DNA of 64,000 nucleotides from Oscillospiraceae bacterium. GTDB taxonomy: Bacteria > Bacillota > Clostridia > Oscillospirales > Oscillospiraceae. Below, piece after piece: positions 1 through 10,493 of the stretch (position 1 is the stretch's first letter; the number at the start of each line of letters is the position of its first letter). The notes below the pieces were generated by a model that searched no databases, was not told where the DNA came from, and saw only the letters and a list, made by a program, of their open reading frames with translations. The stretch is from contig JAFTIZ010000004.1 in the NCBI GenBank assembly GCA_017456645.1, positions 1 to 64,000 on the forward strand, written 5' to 3'. Position numbers and translations under genes: made by a program.

Positions 1-2952
1 CATCTTCTGGGGGTTCAGGCCGGGGAAGGCGAAGCACAGCTTGCCGTCGGACTCGACGGTGTAGTCGGTGACGACCAGCTTCTCGCCGTTCAGCTCGAAG
101 ACCATGTAGGCATTCTCGAAGCCGGCGGGGACGGTGACGCGGTACTTCAGAACGATGTCATCAGACAGCACAGGAGCAGCGGAGTTGATCTTGAACTGCT
201 TGCTGTCGGTGGCGGTCATGGTGGTGGCCTCGCCGCAGACGGTGCAGGTCAGGGTGTGAACACCATCGGCGTAGGCGTAGGTGTAAGCCTCGTGACCCAG
301 CGCAGACTCACCGGCCTCGGTGTAGCTGTCGCCGCAGACGGTGCAGGTATAGGTGGTGTAACCGGCCTCGGTGCAAGTGGGAGCGGTCACCTTGGAGGTA
401 TAACTGTGGCTACACTCGGCAGGAGGAATCATGACATCGATATCTTCGTAACCAATTGCATTCTCACTATTAACATCATCCCACTTCATGTAGTAGCAGA
501 TGCCATCATACATACCGCTGGTAATGTCAGGAGTCTGATCGGTATTACCACTGCCATCATCTCTGATACCGCTAATAACGATACCGGCAACGTCGCTGGG
601 GATTTCCAGTGCATAAATATCATAATGCTCATCCGCATCGTAATACTCCATCTCGACACCACGCCAGACAGTATCGGAGGCAATGGAGCTGCCCCAGTAA
701 TGCAGCATAATCTCGCTCCACATCCAGTTATTCTGGAAGTAAATGGTCATGGTGTCCTTGCTTTCGGAATCACCGCAACGAGAGCAAGTTCCATTCACAT
801 AGTTATGGCCCAACGCAGAAATAGTTTCGGTCTTGGTGTTGCCGCAGTTGGAGCAAGTGTAGGTCTTGACACCCGTCTTGGTGCAGGTTGCAGCAGTAGT
901 CACGCTACCAGCATTCCAACTGTGGCTGGTGCAGGGTTCATTCTCGCCGCAATTGGTGCAGACACCGCTGACGTAGCTGTGACCCAGAGCAGCGATGCTC
1001 TCGGTATAGCTGTCGCCGCAAGAACCGCAGGTGTAGGTCTTAACGCCAGCAGTGGTACAGGTAGCAGCAGTAGTAACCTTGGCGGTATAGCTATGGGTGC
1101 AGGTAGCATAGGTAGTCCAAGTTCCGTTGGAATAATAATCAGCATCAGAAGGAATGGTCAGATCAGCGGTCTGATAGCCAGTTCCACCGGAGCCGTTATT
1201 GAAAATGACATAGGTAGCATCCGCAGGAACTGTGTAGGTGTACACGCCATCGCCCACAGAGGTCATTGTCTTACCGGGCCAAGCCACCATGGAGGTGTTG
1301 CTATCGGACCAGTAGTAGACATAGACAGTGCTCCAGCTGCTGGTATTATTGTAGTACAGAACATGATCCGCAGGCTGAGCTGCACCACAAACAGAACAAT
1401 TGCCACTTACATAGCTGTGACCGGTGGCGGAAATCACTTCAGTCTTGGTGTCGCCGCACTTGGAGCAGGTGTAGTTGACAGAGCCATCGGAGGTGCAGGT
1501 TGCAGCGGTGGTGGTGCCGGCAACCCAGCTGTGGCTGCAGGAATTATAGATAACCGCATAACCGCAACCGTTGGTCAGATTACCGGTAATTTTACCGTTG
1601 GAAACAGTATAGGTGCTACCGCTGACCTGATCCGTATAGGTACCATTTGCCATTTGGTACACAGGCAGATTGACGCTGGTACTGGAGGAGCCGACATTCA
1701 CAATGACGATTCCGCTGTCGCCACGCTCAACATAGGCAAAACCATTGGCGTTAGAAACGTACTCACTCTGACCGACAAAGTCATTGTGGAACTTGTTTAC
1801 CGCAACAACTTCGCTCCAATCCCAACCGGTATTGGTGGAAGCGGTGCCCAGCTTGTTGCTCATGCTGGAGGGACGAGCCAGATACAGCGCCATGGCATCC
1901 TGACGTGCAGCGATGAGAGCCCAGGTCTTATTGATGTTCTGGGTGCTGTCGTACTTGGAGGCGCCATCGTCATTGCCGTAGGTATCGTGGGACTCAGCCC
2001 ACAGGACCAGCTTGTCGGCGGAAACGCCGTTGTCATAGCTGTGGTAGAAGTTGCCGGCGCTACCGCTGTTGATGACGTTCTCACGAACCTTATCGCTCCA
2101 GCGGTTGTCGGTGATGCTCATGTACTCGGTATAGTTGGTGAATGCGGTTCCGCCGGTATCGTCCAGCATCTCACCATAAAGATAAATATCAGATTTATAG
2201 GATTTGATTCCGTTGATGACGGTAGGCCAGAAATCACTGGCGCAGTAATCTGTATCCTCAGGAACCTCAATGTGCTTAGCAGCATCAAAACGGAAGCCGT
2301 CGACACCCACATCCACACACTCCTTCAGGAAGGTCAGAACGTAGTTCTGGATATCCTTATTGGCGGTGTTCAGGTCGGGCAGACCAGCCATGCACAGCTG
2401 AGTCACTTCATAGCGGCTGTTCCAGTTGGATGTATTGCGAGAAATATCATGCCAATAGGCGGAGTTATCTCTCAGATAGGAGGGCACGGCAGTGGAAACA
2501 TTGTTGCCGCCGTTGTCAGCCAAGTGGTTTGCAACCACGTCAACGATGACCTTAATACCCTTCTCCTCAGCAGCCTCGCAAAGGCTCTTCAGTTGGGTCT
2601 TAGTACCCAGGGCATTGTTGGTAGCGGTGTTGATCTTGAACTCAGTGGGCTGATAGAAAACCCACCATTTGTTATCGTAAGTGCCATAAGTATCTGTGGT
2701 AGATTCCTTAAGGGGCTGAACGGGAGAGGTCTGAACAGCAGTGTAGCCGGCAGCGGCAATTGCGTCCAGATTAGCCTCAATGTTTGCGAAGGACCAGTTC
2801 CAGCAGTGCAGAGTAACTGCGTCCTGCATATTGGTGCTGGCAGACTTAACAGAAACGTTACTGTCTGCAGCAAGCACAGATGTAGGCAGCAAAGACAGAA
2901 CCAGCATCAGCGCAAGCGCAAGGAAAACGATTTTACGAGTCATGCGTTTCAT
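1..2952 (-). CDS. Secreted modular alpha-amylase (GH13), 3' end outside the window
   Basis: Extracellular endo-alpha-1,4-glucanase that hydrolyses starch. 984 codons are visible from ATG 2952 with no stop before the window edge. Residues 1-29 form a signal peptide ending LLPTSVLAAD. The GH13 catalytic domain follows and resembles Bacillus AmyE (the WNWSF and AVQTSPVQP signatures). Its conserved regions are DVVANH near residue 137, GFRFDAAKH with nucleophile D223, YGEM with acid/base E261, and ESHDTY with transition-state stabiliser D323. After it come two CBM26-like starch-binding modules (the first contains VYYWSDSN and AWPGKTM) alternating with four Cys-rich repeats of about 50 residues with paired CxxCG motifs. 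The start has AGGAGG seven bases upstream. An own promoter lies upstream and the gene appears monocistronic. The enzyme call is firm; the role of the Cys-rich repeats is unknown. Confidence 0.93.
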   Translation of the reverse strand, partial: MKRMTRKIVFLALALMLVLSLLPTSVLAADSNVSVKSASTNMQDAVTLHCWNWSFANIEANLDAIAAAGYTAVQTSPVQPLKESTTDTYGTYDNKWWVFYQPTEFKINTATNNALGTKTQLKSLCEAAEEKGIKVIVDVVANHLADNGGNNVSTAVPSYLRDNSAYWHDISRNTSNWNSRYEVTQLCMAGLPDLNTANKDIQNYVLTFLKECVDVGVDGFRFDAAKHIEVPEDTDYCASDFWPTVINGIKSYKSDIYLYGEMLDDTGGTAFTNYTEYMSITDNRWSDKVRENVINSGSAGNFYHSYDNGVSADKLVLWAESHDTYGNDDGASKYDSTQNINKTWALIAARQDAMALYLARPSSMSNKLGTASTNTGWDWSEVVAVNKFHNDFVGQSEYVSNANGFAYVERGDSGIVIVNVGSSSTSVNLPVYQMANGTYTDQVSGSTYTVSNGKITGNLTNGCGYAVIYNSCSHSWVAGTTTAATCTSDGSVNYTCSKCGDTKTEVISATGHSYVSGNCSVCGAAQPADHVLYYNNTSSWSTVYVYYWSDSNTSMVAWPGKTMTSVGDGVYTYTVPADATYVIFNNGSGGTGYQTADLTIPSDADYYSNGTWTTYATCTHSYTAKVTTAATCTTAGVKTYTCGSCGDSYTESIAALGHSYVSGVCTNCGENEPCTSHSWNAGSVTTAATCTKTGVKTYTCSNCGNTKTETISALGHNYVNGTCSRCGDSESKDTMTIYFQNNWMWSEIMLHYWGSSIASDTVWRGVEMEYYDADEHYDIYALEIPSDVAGIVISGIRDDGSGNTDQTPDITSGMYDGICYYMKWDDVNSENAIGYEDIDVMIPPAECSHSYTSKVTAPTCTEAGYTTYTCTVCGDSYTEAGESALGHEAYTYAYADGVHTLTCTVCGEATTMTATDSKQFKINSAAPVLSDDIVLKYRVTVPAGFENAYMVFELNGEKLVVTDYTVESDGKLCFAFPGLNPQKM

Positions 2953-3017
2953 AATATCCTCCTAAAGAAAATATGTCGAGTTGAGGATCAATACCTCCCC
3001 AACTTATGCTATTTTAC

Positions 3018-3046
3018 ATTATAACAGAAGATACCATAAATGTCTA
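3018..3046 (-). promoter_or_regulatory. Promoter of the alpha-amylase gene
   Basis: On the minus strand TAGACA (3046-3041) and TATAAT (3023-3018) are separated by 17 nt, giving a leader of about 60 nt before ATG 2952. The match to a sigma-A promoter is good but has not been tested. Confidence 0.6.
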
Positions 3047-3054
3047 GCCAAATT

Positions 3055-3100
3055 TTTAGTAAAATAGCCACCCAGAAATCAATTTCCGGGTGGCTATTTT
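3055..3100 (-). terminator. Rho-independent terminator after the 89-aa gene
   Basis: A 13-bp perfect stem (3061-3073 AAAATAGCCACCC with 3088-3100 GGGTGGCTATTTT) and a 14-nt loop. The stem begins at the last base of the stop codon of the 89-residue gene, and its minus-strand 3' side ends in TTTT. It isolates the pepF unit from the amylase promoter. Confidence 0.85.
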
Positions 3101-3369
3101 CAGATTTTGGATATAAGCCAGGTGTTCAGCGCTTCCCTGCCCTCCTCGGACATAGCGAAAGTCTCCGCGCCCTCCAAGTCACTTTTCTCATAGCAGTACA
3201 GGCCGTGCCAGTATTCCGCCAAAATCGAGCTGGCCTCAAAATCAACTTCCTTGCCATTGGGCTTCTTTACGACCTTGGGCTGAATGCGAAAACGGAACAG
3301 GCCCGCAGAGCCGGTAAAGACGTTATTCATGGCAAAGGTATGCAATGTGGGAATATACAACTCGCTCAT
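3100..3369 (-). CDS. Conserved small protein of unknown function (89 aa)
   Basis: I do not recognise a family. The 89-residue product (MSELYIPTLHTF...) has no signal peptide, no membrane segment and no obvious metal-binding motif, so it is probably a small cytosolic protein. It is read as a gene because GGAGG sits six bases before the ATG, the start is one base after the pepF stop codon, and a strong terminator begins at its own stop codon. It is therefore the last gene of the pepF transcript. No function can be inferred beyond co-expression with an oligopeptidase. Confidence 0.75.
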   Translation of the reverse strand: MSELYIPTLHTFAMNNVFTGSAGLFRFRIQPKVVKKPNGKEVDFEASSILAEYWHGLYCYEKSDLEGAETFAMSEEGREALNTWLISKI

Positions 3370-3370
3370 A

Positions 3371-5176
3371 TTATTCCTCCATCAGCGCTTCCATCTCATC
3401 CAGCAGGCGGCCGAACAGATCCAGAGCCTGATTGACCGGTTCAGGTCTGGTCATATCCACACCTGCACCCTTCAGCAGATCAATGGGGCTGCGGGAGCAT
3501 CCGCCGGACAGGAAGTCAAGGTAATCACGCACCGCGCTCTCCCCTTCCGTCAGGATCTTCTCAGACAGCGCGATGGCCGCAGAATAGCCCGTAGCATACT
3601 GGAATACATAATAATCAAAGTAGAAATGAGGAATCCGCGCCCATTCCACCGCAATCTCGTCATCAACCACCATGTCAGGACCAAAATACAGCTCATTGAG
3701 CCGGCGGTACTCAGCACTCAGCACATCAGCGGTAAGGGTCTGCCCCTCTCCCACCATCCGTCCGATGTTCAACTCAAACTCAGCGAACATGGTCTGGCGA
3801 TACAGTGTGCCCTTGAACTGCTCAAGGAAATGATTGATCAGATATGCCCGTTCCTTCTTATCTGTGGTCTTAGCCAGCAGATGCTGCATCAGAAGAGCCT
3901 CATTACAGGTGGATGCCACCTCAGCAACGAAGATCACATACTGGGAGTCAATGTGGTTCTGATGAGCGTTGGACAGATAGGAATGCAGAGCGTGACCCAT
4001 TTCGTGGGCAAGGGTAAACTGGGCATCCAGAGTGCCGGTGTAGTTAAGCAGCACAAAGGGGTGCACAGGCACACCGGCAGAGTAGGCGCCGGCGCGCTTG
4101 CCCTCGTTCTCATAGACATCGATCCAGCGATTTTCAAAAGCTTCCTTCAAAATCGCGCGGTAACCCTCACCCAAGGGAGCCAGGGCATCATAGACCGTCT
4201 GCTTTGCCTCGGCAAAGGGGATCTTCTGATCCGCGCCAGGCACCAGTTGGGCATACACATCATAGAAATGCAGCTCATCAACGCCCAGCAGCTTCTTGCG
4301 CAGGCGCACATAGCGATGCATCTTGTCCAAATTCTGATGGACGGCATCGATCAGGTTCAGGTACACCGAAGTGGGTACATTGTTCAGATCCAGAGATGCC
4401 TCCAGCGCGGAGCTGTAGTTGCGGGCATCGGCAAAGAACTGCAGCTGCTTTCCTTGGGCATTAAGCAGCGAAGCGGCGGTGTTACGGAAATTCTTCAATG
4501 TGCCGTAGAGGTTCTCATAGGAACTCTTACGCAGAACACGGTCAGCACCCTCCTGATAGGTGATGAAGGTACTCTGGCTCAAGGGACGGGACTTCCCTTC
4601 CCCATCCACCGCATCCGGGAATTTCAGGTCGGCATTGATAAAGGAATTGAAGGTATTAATTGGCGTCTGAGCCATCTCACCGGCGGCAGCCATGAGCTTT
4701 TCCTCGGCAGCGGACAAAACGTGAGCCTTGCGGCGACGCAGATCTGTCAGGTAACGGCGAAAGCGCTCCAATTCGGGGCAAGCCTGATAAAAGCCGTCCA
4801 AAACCTCCTCAGGAATCGCCATGATCTCTGGGGTTTCAAAGCTGCAAGCCGTATCCAAAGCCACTGCAATGCTCATGAACCGACCGGTCATGCCCTGATA
4901 GGTGGCATTTCGAGTATCCTCGTCGCTGCGCCGCATGGCGTAGTTGGCAAGGCTTGCAGCCTTCTTGTTGGTCTGCTCCATGATTTCCAGATAACGCAGC
5001 AGAGTCTCAGCATCCTCAGCCAGATGGCCGGCATAGGCTGTCAACACTTCCTTATCCGAATCCAGTGTAGCCAGTTCTTGCTCCCACGCCTCATCGCTGG
5101 GGTAAATATCCTCAAGAGCCCAGGTGTCCTCCACCGGAATCTCCTCACGTTTGCGAATGATGTTAAATTCGTCCAT
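3371..5176 (-). CDS. pepF: Oligoendopeptidase F (M3 family zinc metallopeptidase)
   Basis: Cytosolic zinc peptidase that cleaves oligopeptides, typically in peptide turnover. The 601-residue length fits the M3B/PepF family. The zinc-binding HExxH is present as AHEMGHALH near residue 390, followed by the family's downstream acidic region (FVAEVASTCNEALL), which supplies the third zinc ligand. The N-terminus (MDEFNIIRKREEIPVEDTW) matches the usual PepF start, and GGAGG lies seven bases upstream of the ATG. It is followed one base later by the 89-residue unknown gene. No signal peptide is present. Confidence 0.95.
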   Translation of the reverse strand: MDEFNIIRKREEIPVEDTWALEDIYPSDEAWEQELATLDSDKEVLTAYAGHLAEDAETLLRYLEIMEQTNKKAASLANYAMRRSDEDTRNATYQGMTGRFMSIAVALDTACSFETPEIMAIPEEVLDGFYQACPELERFRRYLTDLRRRKAHVLSAAEEKLMAAAGEMAQTPINTFNSFINADLKFPDAVDGEGKSRPLSQSTFITYQEGADRVLRKSSYENLYGTLKNFRNTAASLLNAQGKQLQFFADARNYSSALEASLDLNNVPTSVYLNLIDAVHQNLDKMHRYVRLRKKLLGVDELHFYDVYAQLVPGADQKIPFAEAKQTVYDALAPLGEGYRAILKEAFENRWIDVYENEGKRAGAYSAGVPVHPFVLLNYTGTLDAQFTLAHEMGHALHSYLSNAHQNHIDSQYVIFVAEVASTCNEALLMQHLLAKTTDKKERAYLINHFLEQFKGTLYRQTMFAEFELNIGRMVGEGQTLTADVLSAEYRRLNELYFGPDMVVDDEIAVEWARIPHFYFDYYVFQYATGYSAAIALSEKILTEGESAVRDYLDFLSGGCSRSPIDLLKGAGVDMTRPEPVNQALDLFGRLLDEMEALMEE

Positions 5177-5227
5177 ATCGATTCCTCCAAAATATTCTCT
5201 TTATATAATGTAACACATGGAGCCATA

Positions 5228-5260
5228 AAATTCAAGGGCACCCCTTGCGGGTGCCCTTAA
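5228..5260 (-). terminator. Terminator after udp
   Basis: Ten-bp stem (5234-5243 AAGGGCACCC with 5249-5258 GGGTGCCCTT), five-nt loop, then a T-rich minus-strand tail (GAATTTTATGG). It lies between the udp stop codon and the pepF start. Confidence 0.75.
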
Positions 5261-5263
5261 AAT

Positions 5264-6031
5264 TCATTTCTTCAGATCCGCTGCAATGATCCGCTTCATG
5301 GCCTCGATGCCCACCTTGACGGCACCGGAGGTATCCTCCGTCATGGACATATCCAGACCGGCTTTCTCCCGCTCCTGATTCCAGATCACATGGAAGCAAC
5401 TGCCACAACGGACGCCCAGAGCCGCCGCAACCACAAACAGCGCAGAAGATTCCATTTCGCTGGCCTTGACGCCAAGGCGCTTCCAGCTTTCCCACTTCTG
5501 TAAAAGCTCGTAATACACCGGGGATTTTTCCGGGCTGTGCTGACCGTAGAAGGAGTCCTTGCACTGCACCACGCCCACATGTGTGCGGTAGCCCAGATCC
5601 TCACCGGCAGCCTTCAATGCTGCGGTGATGTCAAAATCCGCAACAGCCGGGAACTCGATGGGGGCATACTCCAGAGATGTATGTTCAAAACGAATCGCAC
5701 CGCTGGCCACCACCACGTCACCAGGCTGCACATCCAGAGCGATGCCGCCGCAGGTGCCGATGCGGATGAAGGTATCCGCGCCGATGTTCTTCAGCTCCTC
5801 CATAGCGATGGAAGCCGAGGGGCCGCCGATGCCCGTGGAGCAGACGGAAACCTTCTGCCCCAGCAGTGTACCAGTGTAGATATTGTACTCCCGGTTCATA
5901 CCTACATGGACGGGATTATCGAAGTAGGACGCAATCGATTCGCACCGGCCGGGATCACCGGGCAGGAAAACATATCGGCCAACGTCCCCTTCCTTGCAAT
6001 GAATATGGAATTGCATACCGATATCTTGCAT
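5264..6031 (-). CDS. udp: Uridine phosphorylase-type nucleoside phosphorylase
   Basis: Cytosolic enzyme that splits a nucleoside with phosphate into free base and (deoxy)ribose 1-phosphate, for pyrimidine salvage. The 255-residue product fits the NP-1 family (E. coli Udp, 253 residues). Visible signatures are the phosphate-binding LPGDPGRCE near residue 25, the central IRIGTCGG, and [11 protein letters not shown], which is closer to uridine phosphorylase than to DeoD. I take ATG 6031 (MQDIGMQFH) because AGGGGTG lies seven bases upstream; a longer reading to 6214 would run through the promoter and into polC. Substrate choice between uridine and purine nucleosides is inferred from similarity only. 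It is monocistronic. Confidence 0.88.
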   Translation of the reverse strand: MQDIGMQFHIHCKEGDVGRYVFLPGDPGRCESIASYFDNPVHVGMNREYNIYTGTLLGQKVSVCSTGIGGPSASIAMEELKNIGADTFIRIGTCGGIALDVQPGDVVVASGAIRFEHTSLEYAPIEFPAVADFDITAALKAAGEDLGYRTHVGVVQCKDSFYGQHSPEKSPVYYELLQKWESWKRLGVKASEMESSALFVVAAALGVRCGSCFHVIWNQEREKAGLDMSMTEDTSGAVKVGIEAMKRIIAADLKK

Positions 6032-6062
6032 AACTGTCACCCCTAAGTTTGAAATATATTTA

Positions 6063-6091
6063 ATTATAGCAAAACACAGGGAAAATAGCAA
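6063..6091 (-). promoter_or_regulatory. Promoter of udp
   Basis: On the minus strand TTGCTA (6091-6086) and TATAAT (6068-6063) with 17-nt spacing, in the gap between the polC stop codon and udp. Confidence 0.6.
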
Positions 6092-6101
6092 CTGTTTTCC
6101 A

Positions 6102-9100
6102 TCAAAAGAACGTAACCTGACTGGTTTCCGGCAGGTCGCCAAAAGCGCCGGCGTCCTTAAGCATCTGAATATGGGTCTTAGAAACCTTGGGACAGGCCGC
6201 GGCCACCTCCTCAATGGAAATGAACTGCTTGCCTTCCCTGCCCTCCATCAGGCTCCATGCGGCGTTTTCGCCAAGGCCGGAGATCGATACGAAAGGCGGG
6301 CGCAGCTTACCATCTTCAATCAGGAATTTGGTTGCATGGCTCTTATAGATATCAATAGGCAGGAAGTCCAGACCGCGCAGGTAGAACTCGTAGACGACCT
6401 CCAGCGTAGTCAGCAGATCCTCATCCTTGTCCGTGGCGTTTTCATTATTGTCAATGGCATCCACATGACTCAGAACCGTTTCCATGCCCCGTGTCATCAT
6501 CACGGCGTCAAAGCCGCCTTTCTGGCTGCGGCGGTAGAAATAAGCCGCATAGAATGCCAGAGGATGATAGACCTTGAACCACGCGATCCGGAAGGCCATC
6601 ATAACATAGGCCACGGCGTGAGCCTTGGGGAACAGATACTTGATCTTTTTGCAGGAGCCGATGTACCAATCAGGAACGCCTGCGGCCTTCATTTCCTCCT
6701 CCGCGCCATCAGGCAGGCCTCTGCCCTTACGGACAGATTCCATGATCTTAAACGCCCGCTTCTCCGGCATTCCGCAGGAGATCAGGTAGATCATGATATC
6801 GTCACGGCAGCCGATGGTACCGTCCACCGTGGCAGTCTTGGAGGTGATCAGATCCCGCGCGTTACCCAGCCACACGTCTGTGCCGTGGGTATAGCCGGAG
6901 ATCCGAACCAGAAAATCGAACTTCTCAGGCATCGTATCCAGCAGAACGCCACGGGTGAAGCGGGTGTTAAACTCAGGAACGGCCACAGCACCGGTGGGGC
7001 CGAGAAGTTTGTCGTTCTCATAGCCCAGAACCTTGGAGGAGGTAAAAATAGACATGGTCTTCTTATCATCCAGCGGAATGGTCTTGGCATCCACGCCGGT
7101 CATGTCCTCCATCATGCGGATCATGGTGGGGTCATCGTGACCCAGCATATCCAGCTTCAGCAGGTTCTCCTCCATGGAGTGATATTCGAAATGGGTCGTA
7201 ATCTGATCGGATTTAGGGTCATCCGCAGGATGCTGGACAGGGCAGAAATCCCAGATCTCATTTTCCTGCGGGATAACTACCAGACCGCCGGGGTGCTGGC
7301 CGGTGGTACGCCGAACACCCACACAGCCCGTGGCAAGGCGGTTCATTTCCGCGGCGTTGACCGTCCTGCCGCGCTCCTCCATGTATTTTTTGACATAGCC
7401 GAATGCGGTCTTGTCGGCCACAGTTCCGATGGTTCCTGCTCGGAAAACATGGGATTTTCCGAACATTTCCGTGCAGTAAGCATGAGCGCGAGCCTGATAC
7501 TCACCGGAGAAGTTCAGGTCGATATCCGGCACCTTGTCACCGCCGAAGCCAAGGAACGTCTCAAAGGGGATGTTGAAGCCGTCTTTTTCCAGCTTAGTGC
7601 CGCATTTGGGACAATCCGCATCGGGCAGATCCGCGCCGCAGTTGAAGCCCTTGGGCACATCCAGAATTGTGTGCTTGCAATCAGGGTTCGGGCAGCGGTA
7701 GTGAGGCGGGAAGGAATTAACCTCCGTAATGCCGGACATATAGGCAACAATGGACGAACCGACAGAACCACGGGAGCCCACAAGATAGCCATTCTCCAGA
7801 GAGTTCTGCACCAGCCGCTGGGCGGACATGTAGATCACATCATAATGACAGTTGATGATGTCATTGAGCTCCGTTTCCACGCGCTTAACAAACAGCTCAG
7901 GCGGATTTTCGCCATACAGCCGGTGGAATTTTCCGTAGACCAGACTCTTCAGATCCTCCACGGAATTTTCAATGGACGGCGCGAACAGATTGTGAGGTAC
8001 CGGACGGACGGTCTCGCACATATGGGCAATCAGGTTCGGATTGGTAATAACGATTTCCTTCGCCTTTTCCGTGCCAAGATAGCTGAACTCCTTCAGCATT
8101 TCATCCGTGGTGCGGAAGTACAGAGGATTATCATTATCCGCATCGTCAAAGCCCTTGGTAGCCAGCAGAATATGCCGGAAGATCTCGTCCTCAGGGTTCA
8201 GGAAGTGAACGTCACCGGTGGCAACCACCATCTTACCCATCTCCTGTCCCAGCTCAACGATTTCACGGTTGAACATCCGCAGCTGATCCTCATGGATCGC
8301 CATGGGAGGATCGGGGATGGTTTCGCCCTTGCCGGGCTTTCTGGGCAGAAGCATGAAGCGGTTATTGGAGATGGGCTGTACCTCCAAATAATCATAGAAA
8401 GAGGCGATGCGCCGCAGCTCTTCCCTACTCTTGCCCATCATCACAGCCTGATACAGCTCATTATTCTCACAGGCAGAGCCGATGATCAGCCCCTCCCGAT
8501 ATTTCATCAGTTCGGACTTAAAAATCCGGGGGTATTTTCTGTAGAATTTCAGATTGGACTCGGAGATCAATCGGTACAGATTCCGAAGACCCATCTGATT
8601 TTTGGCAAACAAAACGATGTGCTGACACCGGACAACCTCCTGCCGGTGAACAGGACGCAGAGGCAGCATCTGGGCATTAATGGATTGAATATTTGTAATA
8701 CCCCGTGCCGCCAGCATTTCAAAAAGCTGACCGGCAATTCTGCCGCAGACCAGAGCGTCATCGCCTGCCCGATGGTGGTTGAAATCAGCCATATCGAACT
8801 TCTTTGCCACCACATCCAGCGTAAACTTGCTCAATTCCGGCATCAGGCATTGGGACAATGTCAAGGTATCCACATAGGTCATATCCCACTCGATGCCCAG
8901 ATCCTCGCAGGCGCGACGGATAAAATTGGCATCAAAATCCGCGTTATGCGCCACAAGAACGCTGTCGCCCACAAATTCGCGGAACTTCGGCAGAACCTCT
9001 TCAAGCGCAGGCGCGCCTTCCAGCATAGCATCCGTAATGCCCGTCAGCTTGGCGATCTTGGGATGCAGCTTTCGCTTGGGATCCACAAAGCTTTGAAACC

Positions 9101-10439
9101 GCTCGATCTCCTTGCCGCCCCGCATACGAACGGCACCGATCTCGATGATGGTATCATGGCGATAAAGACCCGTGGTCTCAAGATCAAAGGCCACGTACTC
9201 ATCCTCAAGGCTCATATCGGCCTTTCCCTGAACCGCAAGCCGATCATCCACGTCATTGATGTAATAGCCCTCGCAGCCGTAGAGGATCTTGATCGTCTCA
9301 TCCGTTCCGGCCACCTTGGGTGCGCCCTTCCAATCCTCCACCACGTGCAGCGCATCCGTAAAGGATTGGCAGCAGCCGTGGTCGGTGATGGCAATGGCCT
9401 TATGTCCCCACGCCGCCGCCTGCTTAATGGCAGCCTTGGTATCGGTCAGGGCGTCCATATTGCTCATGGTGGTGTGCAGATGCAACTCCACACGCTTGCC
9501 ATCAGTAGACGTATCCTTGCGCTTGGGCATAGAACCGACCATGATGGAAGTAGGCTTAAGCACCATCTCATTGGTAAAGTTGTCCATCATCAGCCGGCCG
9601 AGGATCCGAACCACAGAGCCTTCCTTGACCTTATCCAGAATGGGTTGTGCTTCCCTCTTCTCCATAAACCGGCTGATACGGACGGAAGAAGTATTGTCCG
9701 TCACGTCGAACTTAACCACCACGGCATTTCGCTTGGTCAGTTCCTTATGATCAATGGCAAACACCTTGCCCTCAACGATCACGTTGCCCATATTCAGGTC
9801 AACATCCTTCATGGCTGTGACCTGACCGCGGAAGGATTTTCCGAAAATGACATCGGTCACGACAGGCGCGGCAGGCTCTTTCTTCGCTTCAGGCGCGGTG
9901 GGAAGCTCGCTAATCAATTCCGCCCGCATCCGCTCCATGGCATCAAACAAGGCTTGTCCCTCCAGCGCATTGCCGGCCTCGAAGCGGAAATTTACGTCAC
10001 AGCTGAAGCGCGCTTTCAGATGTCTGCTAACCGCTGCTGCACTCTTCTCGAGAGCCTTTTTGCCGTTGCCCCGAAGATGAACAACCATATCATTGCCCTG
10101 CCACTGCCATTGCGCACCGGCGAGAGAGGCACGCGCCATGGAATCCTGCTCAACAAACAGATCCCGAAGCTCATCGTGGTCGATGGAAAGAATCTCTTCC
10201 GGCGGATGGCACACGTGCAGCAGCACGTCGTTCACCTGATACAGCCGAGCGATCTCTCTTTGCGCGCACTCCAGCCAGCTCAGGGGGATGTACTTGAAAG
10301 AGAAAGCGGATGTCATGATCGTGCGGCTAACGCAATCCAGATCCGCTCCCACGATATCGATATTCTCCAACGCGGAATGCAACCACGGCTCCGGATGATA
10401 TTCCCCGAATAAATCAAAAAACTTCAACTGTTCTTCCAT
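6102..10439 (-). CDS. polC: DNA polymerase III alpha subunit, PolC type
   Basis: Replicative DNA polymerase of Firmicutes with built-in proofreading. The 1445-residue product has the PolC order: N-terminal region, OB fold (about 200-300), PHP domain (VELHLHTT near 316) split by a DnaQ-like 3'-5' exonuclease (AFDLETTG near 417, HNADFD, and HHRAGDDAL), zinc-binding CPNPDC...CPKC near 914, the polymerase palm with PDIDLNF near 970, then the fingers and C-terminal regions. ATG 10439 is chosen because GAGG lies six bases upstream; an upstream TTG at 10460 abuts a hairpin stem. It is the last gene of the pyrH-to-polC cluster, the same end position as in Bacillus. Confidence 0.97.
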   Translation of the reverse strand: MEEQLKFFDLFGEYHPEPWLHSALENIDIVGADLDCVSRTIMTSAFSFKYIPLSWLECAQREIARLYQVNDVLLHVCHPPEEILSIDHDELRDLFVEQDSMARASLAGAQWQWQGNDMVVHLRGNGKKALEKSAAAVSRHLKARFSCDVNFRFEAGNALEGQALFDAMERMRAELISELPTAPEAKKEPAAPVVTDVIFGKSFRGQVTAMKDVDLNMGNVIVEGKVFAIDHKELTKRNAVVVKFDVTDNTSSVRISRFMEKREAQPILDKVKEGSVVRILGRLMMDNFTNEMVLKPTSIMVGSMPKRKDTSTDGKRVELHLHTTMSNMDALTDTKAAIKQAAAWGHKAIAITDHGCCQSFTDALHVVEDWKGAPKVAGTDETIKILYGCEGYYINDVDDRLAVQGKADMSLEDEYVAFDLETTGLYRHDTIIEIGAVRMRGGKEIERFQSFVDPKRKLHPKIAKLTGITDAMLEGAPALEEVLPKFREFVGDSVLVAHNADFDANFIRRACEDLGIEWDMTYVDTLTLSQCLMPELSKFTLDVVAKKFDMADFNHHRAGDDALVCGRIAGQLFEMLAARGITNIQSINAQMLPLRPVHRQEVVRCQHIVLFAKNQMGLRNLYRLISESNLKFYRKYPRIFKSELMKYREGLIIGSACENNELYQAVMMGKSREELRRIASFYDYLEVQPISNNRFMLLPRKPGKGETIPDPPMAIHEDQLRMFNREIVELGQEMGKMVVATGDVHFLNPEDEIFRHILLATKGFDDADNDNPLYFRTTDEMLKEFSYLGTEKAKEIVITNPNLIAHMCETVRPVPHNLFAPSIENSVEDLKSLVYGKFHRLYGENPPELFVKRVETELNDIINCHYDVIYMSAQRLVQNSLENGYLVGSRGSVGSSIVAYMSGITEVNSFPPHYRCPNPDCKHTILDVPKGFNCGADLPDADCPKCGTKLEKDGFNIPFETFLGFGGDKVPDIDLNFSGEYQARAHAYCTEMFGKSHVFRAGTIGTVADKTAFGYVKKYMEERGRTVNAAEMNRLATGCVGVRRTTGQHPGGLVVIPQENEIWDFCPVQHPADDPKSDQITTHFEYHSMEENLLKLDMLGHDDPTMIRMMEDMTGVDAKTIPLDDKKTMSIFTSSKVLGYENDKLLGPTGAVAVPEFNTRFTRGVLLDTMPEKFDFLVRISGYTHGTDVWLGNARDLITSKTATVDGTIGCRDDIMIYLISCGMPEKRAFKIMESVRKGRGLPDGAEEEMKAAGVPDWYIGSCKKIKYLFPKAHAVAYVMMAFRIAWFKVYHPLAFYAAYFYRRSQKGGFDAVMMTRGMETVLSHVDAIDNNENATDKDEDLLTTLEVVYEFYLRGLDFLPIDIYKSHATKFLIEDGKLRPPFVSISGLGENAAWSLMEGREGKQFISIEEVAAACPKVSKTHIQMLKDAGAFGDLPETSQVTFF

Positions 10440-10460
10440 ATATACCTCATTTTTAGGCAA

Positions 10461-10489
10461 CGTAAGGGCGGAGTCTCTCCGCCCTTACG
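10461..10489 (-). other. Intergenic hairpin between ispG and polC
   Basis: A 13-bp perfect stem (10461-10473 CGTAAGGGCGGAG with 10477-10489) with a three-nt loop follows the ispG stop codon. On the minus strand the next bases are TTGCCTAAAAATG, which is not a normal U-tract. A partial terminator, or a processing or stability element that lets polC be read at a lower level, is more likely than a full stop. Confidence 0.55.
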
Positions 10490-10493
10490 ATCA

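Noticed and set aside
256..3024. A 922-codon open frame on the plus strand opposite the amylase
   Set aside because: The minus strand encodes a full GH13 enzyme with signal peptide, RBS and promoter. The plus-strand product is low-complexity and without motifs.
3284..5260. A 658-codon open frame opposite pepF
   Set aside because: Shadow of a bona fide M3 peptidase; it runs across the udp terminator and has no RBS.
6032..6214. N-terminal extension of udp to 6214
   Set aside because: It would overlap the udp promoter and the end of polC, and homologues begin near MQDIGMQFH.
6171..10412. A 1413-codon open frame on the plus strand opposite polC
   Set aside because: It is the complement of a complete, well-conserved PolC. 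Its product has no recognisable domain, and codon composition of polC explains the lack of stops.
10440..10460. Longer PolC start at TTG 10460
   Set aside because: The TTG directly abuts the intergenic hairpin and has no SD; ATG 10439 has GAGG at good spacing.
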